DNA of 64,000 nt, taken from contig CADFHB010000001.1 of NCBI GenBank assembly GCA_902834055.1, positions 137,880 through 201,879 of the forward strand. The letters are read 5' to 3'. The notes under the pieces were generated by a model that was not told the origin of the DNA, made no database searches, and saw only the letters and a program-made list of their open reading frames with translations. Origin of the DNA: Lactobacillaceae bacterium (GTDB taxonomy: Bacteria; Bacillota; Bacilli; Lactobacillales; Lactobacillaceae). This document shows, piece after piece, positions 33,828-41,927 of the stretch. The translations under genes were made by a program, and so were the position numbers. The first letter of the stretch is position 1. Each line of letters starts with the position of its first letter.

Positions 33828-36302
33828 GTGAGAGACGCAAAAATTGAGACAATGTCGCTCGAAAAGTTGATGGGGGAGCGGTTTGGTCGCTATTCCAAAT
33901 CAATTATCCAGGAGCGGGCACTGCCAGATATTCGCGATGGACTTAAACCCGTTCAGCGGCGGATCCTATACGCAATGAACAAGGACGGTAATACTTATGA
34001 CAAGGGCTTTCGGAAGTCAGCAAAGTCGGTCGGTAACGTCATGGGTAACTTCCACCCCCACGGTGACAGTTCAATATACGAAGCCCTGGTCCGCCTTAGC
34101 CAGGACTGGAAACTACGTGAACCACTGGTCGAAATGCACGGGAACAACGGGTCAATGGACGGGGACCCTGCAGCAGCAATGCGTTACACCGAAGCGCGCT
34201 TAAGCAAAATTGCGGGACTGATGCTGCAAGACATTGATAAGGACACGGTCGAAATGACCCTGAACTTTGATGATACCGAAAAGGAACCGGTTGTCCTCCC
34301 GGCCCGGATCCCGAACCTCCTCGTTAATGGGGCCACGGGAATTTCGGCAGGGTACGCAACCGAAATTCCCACCCATAACCTGGGCGAAGTCTTTGATGCC
34401 CTAATTTACCTCCTGAAGCACCCGTCAGCGAGTCTCGAAAAGTTGATGGATTTTATCCCCGGTCCAGATTTTCCCACTGGTGGAATTGTCCAGGGGGTTG
34501 ACGGGATAAAGAAGGCCTACAAGACCGGTCGGGGCAGAATTGTTGTCCGGGCGAAGACAGCAATTGAAACCCTCCGTGGTGGCCGTCAGCAGATTAACGT
34601 CACCGAGATTCCCTATGAAGTCAACAAGGCCCAGTTAGTGAAGCGGATTAATGACCTTCGCCTCGCTAAAAAGGTTGAGGGGATTGTTGAAGCCCGTGAC
34701 GAGACCGACCGGAGTGGCCTGCGGATTGCCATCGAATTGAAACGGAACGCTAACGCTGAAGGAATCCTTAACTACCTCCTGAAAAATACTGACCTGCAGA
34801 TAAACTATAACTTTAACATGGTCGCCATTGATAAGCAGCGGCCAATGCGGGTGGGACTAAAGCATATCCTGACGTCATACCTCGCCTTTCAAAAGGAAGT
34901 TGTAAGGCGGCGGACCAACTACAACTTGCAGAAGGCCCAACACCGCCTCCACATTGTTGAAGGTCTGATTAAGGCCCTTTCTATTCTCGACCAGGTAATC
35001 AAGACAATCCGGGCCAGCAAAAACCGGAAGGATGCTAAACAGAACCTGGTTGAAGAGTATGACTTCACCGCAGAGCAGGCTGAAGCAATCGTCACCTTAC
35101 AGCTGTACCGCCTGACTAATACAGACGTGACTGAGCTTGAGGATGAACAAGCCCATTTAAATAAGTTGATATCAGAATACCAGTTGATCTTGGGTGACGA
35201 TGATGAGCTTGCCAAGGTGGTTGAGCGCGAGATGAAGGCCATCAAGAAGGAATTCGGCAACCCACGGCGGACCAAGATTGAAGACCAGGTACAAAAGTTG
35301 GAAATCGATACGAAGGTCACCGTTGCTAATGAGGACGTGGTTGCTCTTGTCTCCCACGCTGGTTACATCAAGCGTTCTAGCTTGCGATCATTCAAGGCCT
35401 CGTCACTGGATGAAAACGGCCTCCGAGAAGACGATTACCCATTACTAGTTGAACAGACCACCACCTTGGCCCACCTCTTTATGTTCACGAATCTCGGGCA
35501 TGTGATTTACCGGCCGGTTCATGAGCTAGCTGATGTTCGTTGGAAGGATACGGGTGAACACATCTCACAGACAATCGGGCTAGCAGAAAACGAAGAGATT
35601 ATTAAGGCAATGGTATTTGACCGCCTGGACCTACCAGGAAACCTAATTTTTGCCACCAGTGATGGTCAGGTTAAGCAGTCCGCCTACCAGGACTACCAGC
35701 CGGGCTCACGCTATAAGAGTCATGCTAGCATGGCGATTAAGCTCAAGAGTAAAGGTGCTCAAGTGGTCAGCGTTGATTACTATGAACCAACAAATGAGAA
35801 CCGCTCGCTGCTGGCAATCAGTCGTGAGGGTTACGCGGTCCGCTTCGACGTTGCGGATGTCCCGGTTACCGGCTTGCGGACTGCCGGGGTGCGGGCAATT
35901 AACCTCAAGGATGACGATGAATTAGTCGATCTTGCAATCGTTGCTGATGGGCAGCGGATTGCCTCAATTACCCAGCGGGGGGCCTTTAAGGAAATGCCGG
36001 TTGACGAAATTGCCGTCGGTGCCCGGGCCCGCCGGGGTGAACTTGTCCTCCACCGACTCAAGACGCATCCGCACCGGATTGCTGACTTTACTGCTTACGA
36101 TCCTGACTTCACGGGTTACTTTGAGGTGATTACTGACCGGCCGCTCTTCCAGGATATCTCCGTTAGTGACCACCACCTGGGTTCGATCAAGTCCAATGGT
36201 ACCTTTGTGATTGATACCGAGACCCAGGGGACCCCAGTAAAGCTGCGCGTCAAGCAGGCAAATATTTTAAACGATCCTGAGCAACAATCACTCCTGAAAT
36301 GA
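33828..36302 (+). CDS. parC: DNA topoisomerase IV subunit A
   Basis: 824 residues. It contains the breakage-reunion domain with active-site tyrosine Tyr120 in AAAMRYTEARL and the quinolone-region segment GNFHPHGDSSIYEAL (residues 74-88), where Ser81, Ser82 and Glu85 are visible. A coiled-coil gate follows, and C-terminal beta-pinwheel blades are weakly repeated. GTG 33828 is preceded by AAAGGGA. Co-transcribed with parE (17-base gap). Confidence 0.96.
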   Translation: MRDAKIETMSLEKLMGERFGRYSKSIIQERALPDIRDGLKPVQRRILYAMNKDGNTYDKGFRKSAKSVGNVMGNFHPHGDSSIYEALVRLSQDWKLREPLVEMHGNNGSMDGDPAAAMRYTEARLSKIAGLMLQDIDKDTVEMTLNFDDTEKEPVVLPARIPNLLVNGATGISAGYATEIPTHNLGEVFDALIYLLKHPSASLEKLMDFIPGPDFPTGGIVQGVDGIKKAYKTGRGRIVVRAKTAIETLRGGRQQINVTEIPYEVNKAQLVKRINDLRLAKKVEGIVEARDETDRSGLRIAIELKRNANAEGILNYLLKNTDLQINYNFNMVAIDKQRPMRVGLKHILTSYLAFQKEVVRRRTNYNLQKAQHRLHIVEGLIKALSILDQVIKTIRASKNRKDAKQNLVEEYDFTAEQAEAIVTLQLYRLTNTDVTELEDEQAHLNKLISEYQLILGDDDELAKVVEREMKAIKKEFGNPRRTKIEDQVQKLEIDTKVTVANEDVVALVSHAGYIKRSSLRSFKASSLDENGLREDDYPLLVEQTTTLAHLFMFTNLGHVIYRPVHELADVRWKDTGEHISQTIGLAENEEIIKAMVFDRLDLPGNLIFATSDGQVKQSAYQDYQPGSRYKSHASMAIKLKSKGAQVVSVDYYEPTNENRSLLAISREGYAVRFDVADVPVTGLRTAGVRAINLKDDDELVDLAIVADGQRIASITQRGAFKEMPVDEIAVGARARRGELVLHRLKTHPHRIADFTAYDPDFTGYFEVITDRPLFQDISVSDHHLGSIKSNGTFVIDTETQGTPVKLRVKQANILNDPEQQSLLK

Positions 36303-36314
36303 TGAGGTGGTAAT

Positions 36315-36833
36315 GTGGGAATTGTTGAGCGTCAAATTCAGCCACTTGTAAGTGCCTTCCGTCTTCCCCGCTATGATGAGTTACCCAAGATGGGTCTTTA
36401 TCTGGACCAAGTGGTTCAATACATCAATGGCTACTTCCCGGAAGCAATGGGGATAAAGATGACTAATACAATGGTCAGTAGCTATGTTAAGCATGGGTTG
36501 CTAAACCATCCTCGGCACCGACAGTACGATCGGGACCAGCTGGCAAGCCTGTTTCTAATTACTATTAGCCGTCAGGTCCTTTCCCTTCATGAGATTCAGA
36601 CCCTCCTCCATTTTCGGGGAGGGCAGCAAAGTGTTGAAGATGGTTACAACTACCTCTGTGCTGCCTTCGAGTTGGCCCTGCGCCAGGCATTTTCTGCAGG
36701 TGTCCAGGTGGAAAAAATTACCGTTCCGGATAGTGAGGAAAAGCGCCTGCTCGATCGACTAGTCCAAATGATAAGTTGTCGCGTATACTTAAGGATGTAT
36801 CTTGACCAGGTTCAGGAAAACCATAGCTCTTAA
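36315..36833 (+). CDS. DUF1836 family putative regulator
   Basis: 172 residues from GTG 36315 (GAGGTGG upstream). The MTNTMVSSYVKHGLLNHPRH segment, followed by a YDRDQLASLFLI helix, is the MerR-like DNA-binding half of DUF1836 proteins. The remainder is helical. It follows parC by 12 bases and may be co-transcribed. Targets are unknown. Confidence 0.8.
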   Translation: MGIVERQIQPLVSAFRLPRYDELPKMGLYLDQVVQYINGYFPEAMGIKMTNTMVSSYVKHGLLNHPRHRQYDRDQLASLFLITISRQVLSLHEIQTLLHFRGGQQSVEDGYNYLCAAFELALRQAFSAGVQVEKITVPDSEEKRLLDRLVQMISCRVYLRMYLDQVQENHSS

Positions 36834-36845
36834 AGGAGGGGTAAA

Positions 36846-37316
36846 ATGGCGTACATTGCAGATTTACGTTCACAAGTTGGTCACATGCCGCTGATCTTGA
36901 CGAGTGCCTCAGGTGCACTTGTCAACGCAGACGGTGCCGTCCTGCTACAGGCCCGGGCCGATACCGGCGACTGGGGGTTCCCGGGTGGCTACATGGAATT
37001 TGGGGAACGATTTACCGATACCGTCAGACGCGAATTTAAGGAGGATGCGGGACTCGCTGTTGAGCCGGTCTGCCTCTTAAAAATACTGGATAATGACCAA
37101 TATACTTACCCCAATGGGGATGCTGTGCAGCCAGTCAATGCCTTTTACCTTGTTCGGCAGGTCACTGATCAACACTTTCCAGTTAAGCCGAGCGAGACGG
37201 TTACGACAAGATACTTTGCCCTGCAAGGACGACCACCGCGCTTTTTTAACCACCAACATGAGAAAATGTGGGCAATTTTGAATGAATATTGGACAAAGAA
37301 GCATAATGTTAAATAA
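36846..37316 (+). CDS. NUDIX hydrolase
   Basis: 156 residues. The Nudix box spans about residues 48-70 (GGYMEFGERF...RREFKEDAGL); the second glutamate of the usual EE pair is Asp here. NUDIX enzymes hydrolyse nucleoside diphosphate derivatives linked to another group X; the substrate here cannot be told. It follows the DUF1836 gene by 12 bases with AAAGGAGGGG upstream, so it is likely the last gene of that transcript. Confidence 0.88.
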   Translation: MAYIADLRSQVGHMPLILTSASGALVNADGAVLLQARADTGDWGFPGGYMEFGERFTDTVRREFKEDAGLAVEPVCLLKILDNDQYTYPNGDAVQPVNAFYLVRQVTDQHFPVKPSETVTTRYFALQGRPPRFFNHQHEKMWAILNEYWTKKHNVK

Positions 37317-37407
37317 TAATGCGGACGAGAACTATTTATCGTGATAAAATGAATAGTGAAAATTGCTTTAGTTGTATTGTTGAAGCACAAACAGGAGGAA
37401 TTACTTT

Positions 37408-38343
37408 ATGGAAAAAGAATTAGTCTTTGGACATCAAAAGCCAGATACAGATGCAATCACTGCGGCAATGGCTTTTTCATACTACCAAAACCAATTGGGC
37501 TATGAAACGGAAGCAGTTGCCCTCGGCGAACCAAACGCCGAAACGCAATACGCTCTTAAGAAGTTCGGTATGAAGGCCCCACGGGTTATCAAAACCGCTG
37601 CTAACGAAGTCGACAAGGTAATGCTGGTCGACCACAACGAACCACAACAAAGTGTTAGTGACATCGACAAGGTTACGGTTACCCACCTTGTTGACCACCA
37701 CCGGATTGCAAACTTCAATACTGCTCAACCACTGTGGGCAACTTGCCGCCCATATGGCTGTGTTTCAACAATTTTGACGGAAATGTTCCAACAAAAGCAC
37801 ATTGATATTCCAGCTAACTTAGCGGGGATGATGCTTTCCGCAATCATTTCTGATACCCTGTTACTTAACTCCCCAACTACTACGGACCACGACCGTGAAG
37901 CGGTTAAGTACTTAGCTAAGGTTGCCGGCGTTGATGACTACAACAAGTACGGGGTTGCCATGCTGAAGGCGGGCGCTGATGTTGATGCTAAGTCCGATGC
38001 CGACATTGTTGATGGTGATGCTAAGACCTTTGAACTTGGTGGCACCAAGATGCGGATCGGTCAAGTAAACGCGGTTGAACTCGACGATGTCTTCAAGCGG
38101 CAAGCTGACCTTGAAAAGAAGATGCACGAATTGATGGATGCCAATGGTTACCAATTGTTCATTCTGATTGCCACTAACATTCTTAATAGTGACTCCGAAT
38201 TGCTGGTTGTTGGTGACAACACCGACAAAGTTGAAAAGGCATTCGGTCACAAACTTGATGCTAATAAGCGGATGAACCTGCCGGGCGTTGTTTCACGGAA
38301 GAAGCAAGTTGTTCCTCCATTGACAGATGCCTTTGAAGGCTAA
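37408..38343 (+). CDS. ppaC: Manganese-dependent inorganic pyrophosphatase (DHH family)
   Basis: 311 residues, normal length. It hydrolyses pyrophosphate to drive biosynthesis. Metal motifs are [18 protein letters not shown], and the DHH signature [11 protein letters not shown]; the C-terminal DHHA2 domain includes [23 protein letters not shown] precedes ATG 37408. Its own upstream region (37317-37407) and terminator make it a single-gene unit. Confidence 0.96.
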   Translation: MEKELVFGHQKPDTDAITAAMAFSYYQNQLGYETEAVALGEPNAETQYALKKFGMKAPRVIKTAANEVDKVMLVDHNEPQQSVSDIDKVTVTHLVDHHRIANFNTAQPLWATCRPYGCVSTILTEMFQQKHIDIPANLAGMMLSAIISDTLLLNSPTTTDHDREAVKYLAKVAGVDDYNKYGVAMLKAGADVDAKSDADIVDGDAKTFELGGTKMRIGQVNAVELDDVFKRQADLEKKMHELMDANGYQLFILIATNILNSDSELLVVGDNTDKVEKAFGHKLDANKRMNLPGVVSRKKQVVPPLTDAFEG

Positions 38344-38368
38344 TCTTTATAGATAATGGTAATAAAAG

Positions 38369-38397
38369 GACCTGGGAAAATTTTCCAGGTCTTTTTT
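38369..38397 (+). terminator. ppaC terminator
   Basis: GACCTGG (38369-38375) pairs with CCAGGTC (38385-38391); the loop GAAAATTTT can extend the stem. TTTTTT follows. Confidence 0.9.
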
Positions 38398-38539
38398 GTT
38401 GCTGCATCCGTCTCTTAAAAATTAGTTAACCCCCTTAAAGATTGGTAAATAGCGTATCTTATTTATCGCTGATTTTTATATAATAAGAATAGAAAATAAT
38501 TGACATAGAAGCGGAAATCCAACTATAAGGAGGCTAGTT

Positions 38540-39034
38540 ATGAACAGAAAACCATTGTACTGCCGACCATGGCTATGGATTGTCGTCCTTTTGCTACTAA
38601 TTGCAGGCGGCTGGTTTATCAACCATCGCAGTCAAACCCAAGAAGCGCAGAGGGACACAGTCGCTAAGACCAGTAAAAAGACGGATAAGAAGAAAAAAGT
38701 AGCCAAGAAACCGCAAGATAAAGAAAAAGATCATTCCCTTACTAAACCGGCAAGCGGTGGACAAACGGAAGTCAATGGTACAGGGCAAACAGTGAACACG
38801 ACCGTACCACAACAGCCAAGCATGGCCGAAAATACGGTTCCAGCCAATACTCAGGAAAAAGAGCCGTGGGTTGATCCCAATAACTATGAGCCAAATTCGA
38901 TTATTGGTGACCGCTCAACCATGTATTGTTACCTCCCGGGCCAATACCCAGATCCCGGAATTGCTCCTGAAAATGTCGTCTACTTTGACTCGCTAGCTGA
39001 TGCTCAGGCAGCTGGATACCGTACCCACCAATAG
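38540..39034 (+). CDS. Membrane-anchored protein with C-terminal sunset-like domain
   Basis: 164 residues. A single N-terminal membrane segment (about 12-28, LWIVVLLLLIAGGWFI) is followed by a Lys/Thr-rich linker and a Pro/Thr spacer. The last ~45 residues (NSIIGDRSTMYCYLPGQYPD, then PENVVYFDSLADAQAAGYR) resemble the small sunset domain seen at the end of secreted nucleases and other exported proteins. AAGGAGG precedes ATG 38540. It would face the cell exterior. Role unknown. Confidence 0.7.
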   Translation: MNRKPLYCRPWLWIVVLLLLIAGGWFINHRSQTQEAQRDTVAKTSKKTDKKKKVAKKPQDKEKDHSLTKPASGGQTEVNGTGQTVNTTVPQQPSMAENTVPANTQEKEPWVDPNNYEPNSIIGDRSTMYCYLPGQYPDPGIAPENVVYFDSLADAQAAGYRTHQ

Positions 39035-39049
39035 AATCAGGTATTAAAA

Positions 39050-39099
39050 AAGTGTCCGCCAATTGCAAGACCACATTGTCTAACGGTTGGCGAACACTT
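39050..39099. terminator. Hairpin between converging genes
   Basis: AAGTGT-C-CGCCAA (39050-39062) pairs with TTGGCG-A-ACACTT (39087-39099) around a 24-base loop with one internal mismatch. It lies between the anchored protein gene and the reverse gluconokinase gene. Confidence 0.6.
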
Positions 39100-39104
39100 A
39101 ACCT

Positions 39105-40634
39105 TTATTTGGCTCCATTTTCTTGGAGCTGGGCAATTGTTGAGTAGGCGGGGGACAAGAGCCCTTCGACCTGCTGGAAGAGGGGAAGGTACTTCTGGTA
39201 AATAGCGACCGTTGCTGGATCTGGACGGTAAGTATCCTCTTCACCAATGAAGTTTTGCACAACTTGGTAACTGTTGACCAGGTTTAAGCTCTTCATTGCC
39301 ATTGTAACAGCACCGAGGCAACCTGATTCGAACGATTCCGGAATGTCGACCGGACAGTCTAACACGTCGGCAAGCATTTGTCGCCAAACGTGGGACCGGG
39401 CGAATCCACCAGTAGCCGTTATGGATTTTGGCTGGCCCACCAGGTCACAGACGGCCTTGAAGACCGTCGCGATGTTCATGTTGATTCCTTCCATGACCGC
39501 CCGGAGCATGTCCGCCCGGGTATGGAGGTTATTGAGCCCAAAGAAACTTCCCCGGGCGTTGGCATCCCACAGTGGGGCCCGTTCACCACCTAAGAAAGGG
39601 AGAAACAGCAGGCCGTGGGCACCGGCGGGGACATCAGAAATTACCCGACTTGCCAGGGTGTAGGGGTCAACCTGCTCGTTAGCGACCGCACTCGGGGTAA
39701 CCAGGTGTTTAACGGCCCACTGGTAGACATCACCGCCGTTATTAAGCGGCCCACCTACCACCCAGCTATGGTTATCAACCGCATAGCAGAATAGGCGCCG
39801 GTGAGGGTCAATCACGGGATGGTCGGTGATTACCCGGACGGCCGCCGAGGTACCGATGGTAATCGCCACAGTATCTGGTTTGAGTGCTCCCACGCCGAGG
39901 TTCGATAGGGCACCATCGAACGCCCCGTAGATAAATGGGGTATCGGCAGGAATTCCCATCCTTGCCTGGGCTTTTGGCAGGAGGCCGGTAGCCTGGTAGG
40001 TACCGTTAACGATTTCCGGTAGCTGTTCCTGGCGAATACCAACCAGGTTTAACGCCGTTGGGTCCCAGTCACCGGAATTGATGTTCATCATCCCGGTGCA
40101 ACTGGCAATTGAAATGTCGACCTTGAATGTGCCGAAAAAGCGGCAAAAGAGGTAGGACTTTATGTCACCAATATAGGCGGCTTGGGAAAGAAGTTCGGGT
40201 GCCGCTTCCTTGAGCCAGAGAAGTTTTGTCAAAGGTGACATTGGGTGAATGGGGGTACCGGTGTTCACATACAACTGTCTCCCCAAGGCGGACCGTTTCA
40301 ATTGGTTTGCCGCGTGCCGTGCCCGGGTATCGGCCCAGGTGATCAACCGTGACTGAGGGCGGAACGCCTGGTCGAGGAGGATCAGACTCTGGTTTGCACT
40401 AGAAAAGGCAACGGCAAGTAGTCTTTCTTTGGAAAAGTTAATTCGCTGGGCGGCATCCCCAATTACCTTTTCCACTGCGTTGACAATCGTGGTCGGGTCT
40501 TGCTCGGCCATGCCGTTAGGGTGGCGGAAGAGGGGGTAGGACTGGCTGAATCGTTTGATTACGTGGGTGTGTTCATCATAGAGAACCGCTTTTGTACTGG
40601 TTGTTCCCACGTCAACACCGATAAAGTAATTCAT
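39105..40634 (-). CDS. gntK: Gluconokinase (FGGY family)
   Basis: 509 residues. It phosphorylates gluconate for entry to the pentose phosphate/phosphoketolase pathway. The N-terminal NYFIGVDVGTTSTKAVLYD phosphate-binding loop, the GAFDGALSNLGVGALKPD segment and AITIGTSAAVRV are typical of FGGY gluconokinases. The open frame extends 20 codons upstream, but AAGGAG before ATG 40634 fixes the start. No gluconate permease or dehydrogenase adjoins it. Confidence 0.9.
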   Translation of the reverse strand: MNYFIGVDVGTTSTKAVLYDEHTHVIKRFSQSYPLFRHPNGMAEQDPTTIVNAVEKVIGDAAQRINFSKERLLAVAFSSANQSLILLDQAFRPQSRLITWADTRARHAANQLKRSALGRQLYVNTGTPIHPMSPLTKLLWLKEAAPELLSQAAYIGDIKSYLFCRFFGTFKVDISIASCTGMMNINSGDWDPTALNLVGIRQEQLPEIVNGTYQATGLLPKAQARMGIPADTPFIYGAFDGALSNLGVGALKPDTVAITIGTSAAVRVITDHPVIDPHRRLFCYAVDNHSWVVGGPLNNGGDVYQWAVKHLVTPSAVANEQVDPYTLASRVISDVPAGAHGLLFLPFLGGERAPLWDANARGSFFGLNNLHTRADMLRAVMEGINMNIATVFKAVCDLVGQPKSITATGGFARSHVWRQMLADVLDCPVDIPESFESGCLGAVTMAMKSLNLVNSYQVVQNFIGEEDTYRPDPATVAIYQKYLPLFQQVEGLLSPAYSTIAQLQENGAK

Positions 40635-40665
40635 ATTTGTACTCCTTATATGTTGTAATAGCTTC

Positions 40666-40694
40666 AATATACTGGCCAGTAGGGTGGATGTCAA
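40666..40694 (-). promoter_or_regulatory. Promoter of gntK
   Basis: On the reverse strand TTGACA, a 17-base spacer and TATATT, ending about 30 bases before the start codon. A near-consensus vegetative promoter. Confidence 0.7.
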
Positions 40695-40780
40695 TTAGTT
40701 GTGTGAAAGCAGAATAATTTACATTAAGGCCACGCATCTTTAAAATTAAAATACCAATCTTTCAAGGAGGGATAAGGACA

Positions 40781-41170
40781 ATGAAATTAACCTTCACCAC
40801 AGAGGCCATTGAACGCCTGAAGAAGTACGTAGCTAAAGACAAGCAAATCCTGCTTGATTTTGAGGACGGGGTCGGCCCTTTCTCTGCCGTTGGTAGCTGC
40901 TCACTCGACGGTGGTTACCGGCTAATTTTTATTGACAAGGGGCTAAACCTGAAGGATTTCGACACTCAGATTGATTCAAATCTGGGACCGGTAAAGATAA
41001 AGGGGGAATCACGCGCGCAGTTTGATGACCAGATGACGATTCGCTTTAATCGGCACCTCTTTACTCTGCCGTTGGTTTCAGACAGGAGGACCCTGACAGA
41101 AAACGTTGAGGTGGTTGATTACAGTCGCGGTAACTTCCCGGAAAAGTCGCGTGGTCAGCATGACTGTTAA
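40781..41170 (+). CDS. HesB/IscA-like iron-sulfur cluster biosynthesis family protein
   Basis: 129 residues. The beta-rich N-terminus (KLTFTTEAIERLKKYV, KQILLDFEDGVGPFS) fits the Fe-S biosynthesis (HesB-like) family common in lactobacilli. The strict A-type carrier C-x-G-x pattern with three cysteines is not conserved: only Cys39 of SCSLDGGYRL and a C-terminal cysteine are visible. A true cluster-carrier role is therefore uncertain. CAAGGAGGG precedes ATG 40781. Confidence 0.72.
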   Translation: MKLTFTTEAIERLKKYVAKDKQILLDFEDGVGPFSAVGSCSLDGGYRLIFIDKGLNLKDFDTQIDSNLGPVKIKGESRAQFDDQMTIRFNRHLFTLPLVSDRRTLTENVEVVDYSRGNFPEKSRGQHDC

Positions 41171-41187
41171 GTAGTGAAACAGAAATA

Positions 41188-41216
41188 GCTTGCTTTTCGC
41201 TGCGAAGCAAGTCTTT
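41188..41216 (+). terminator. Terminator after HesB-like gene
   Basis: CTTGCTT (41189-41195) pairs with AAGCAAG (41205-41211), followed by TCTTT. It stands before a longer hairpin. Confidence 0.6.
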
Positions 41217-41225
41217 AGAAAGCAT

Positions 41226-41275
41226 AAAAGGGACGCTAGTATTCGGAAAAATCCGAATGCTAGCGTCCCTTTGTT
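41226..41275. terminator. Long bidirectional terminator
   Basis: A 17-base stem starting GGGACGCTAG at 41230 and ending at 41269, with one G-T pair and an AAAAAT loop. Flanking AAAA and TTTGTTT allow use in both directions. Confidence 0.85.
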
Positions 41276-41362
41276 TACTGCGCTGTAGCTTTTTCAACTT
41301 GCATATCCGGCCGATTGTCAAGCTACTCAACTGCTTTGTAAGATTTGTCCCTTCTTCCGTAG

Positions 41363-41683
41363 TTAGAGAATGAACTTAAAGATAATTACGAGGATAATTG
41401 AAATCCCACACAAAGCGGTTGCTCCCCAGTAATGGCGGTTCCCGTTATCTGCTTGGATGGCGCGGTAGATAAAGACAATGGCCAAAATAATTGCTAAAAA
41501 TAGGGCAACCATCATCGTACAAAACGCCAAGCTCCCGCTTAATGTATGATAAAGGTTGGCGTAAAAGATGACCGCACCAGCATACATAACAAAGGAATAA
41601 GCATAGTTCCCCTTTTTAAAATTCCGTGATAGGCCGTAACCAAATGCAAACACCAGGATTAGGCTGGTTAGACTATCGAGCAT
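41363..41683 (-). CDS. Small multi-pass membrane protein, unknown function
   Basis: 106 residues with three to four hydrophobic segments: about 4-18, 28-48, 55-75 and 88-105. A conserved-looking charged loop (YRAIQADNGNRHYW) lies between the last two. No motif of a known family is recognised. It is transcribed divergently from the GH13 gene. Confidence 0.7.
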   Translation of the reverse strand: MLDSLTSLILVFAFGYGLSRNFKKGNYAYSFVMYAGAVIFYANLYHTLSGSLAFCTMMVALFLAIILAIVFIYRAIQADNGNRHYWGATALCGISIILVIIFKFIL

Positions 41684-41813
41684 TATAATTCCTTCTTTTT
41701 TGCAATTTCCTTTTTATTATAAGACAAACCGGGCATTAAAGTACAATAGGACAGTAAAAAAGTTCAGTAATATAAGCTTGTAGAGTTAATTTTACTAAGA
41801 ACTTATATAAAAA

Positions 41814-41827
41814 TGAATGCGTTTACA
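41814..41827. promoter_or_regulatory. LacI/CcpA-type operator 1 upstream of the GH13 gene
   Basis: TGAATGCGTTTACA; its reverse complement TGTAAACGCATTCA matches the catabolite/LacI consensus TGWAARCGYTWWCW except at one central position. It lies upstream of the predicted -35. Confidence 0.6.
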
Positions 41828-41836
41828 TAATTAGGG

Positions 41837-41864
41837 TTGATTATCTGGATGATAGTGTTATTAT
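41837..41864 (+). promoter_or_regulatory. Promoter of GH13-permease operon
   Basis: TTGATT (41837-41842), 16-base spacer, TATTAT (41859-41864). It lies between two operator-like sites. Confidence 0.55.
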
Positions 41865-41879
41865 TTGAATTGTAGGAAA

Positions 41880-41893
41880 TGCAAACGGTTACA
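41880..41893. promoter_or_regulatory. LacI/CcpA-type operator 2 upstream of the GH13 gene
   Basis: TGCAAACGGTTACA fits the LacI-family operator pattern with two mismatches to the cre consensus, and lies just after the predicted transcription start, a position suited to repression. Confidence 0.6.
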
Positions 41894-41927
41894 TAAAGCA
41901 ATCATGGAATGAAAGGTGCTGTTATTG

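Noticed and set aside
38500..38528. TTGACA-17-CTATAA promoter-like pair just before the anchored protein gene
   Set aside because: The -10 runs into the ribosome site and would leave only a few bases of leader. A TATAAT at 38479-38484 is an alternative but lacks a -35.
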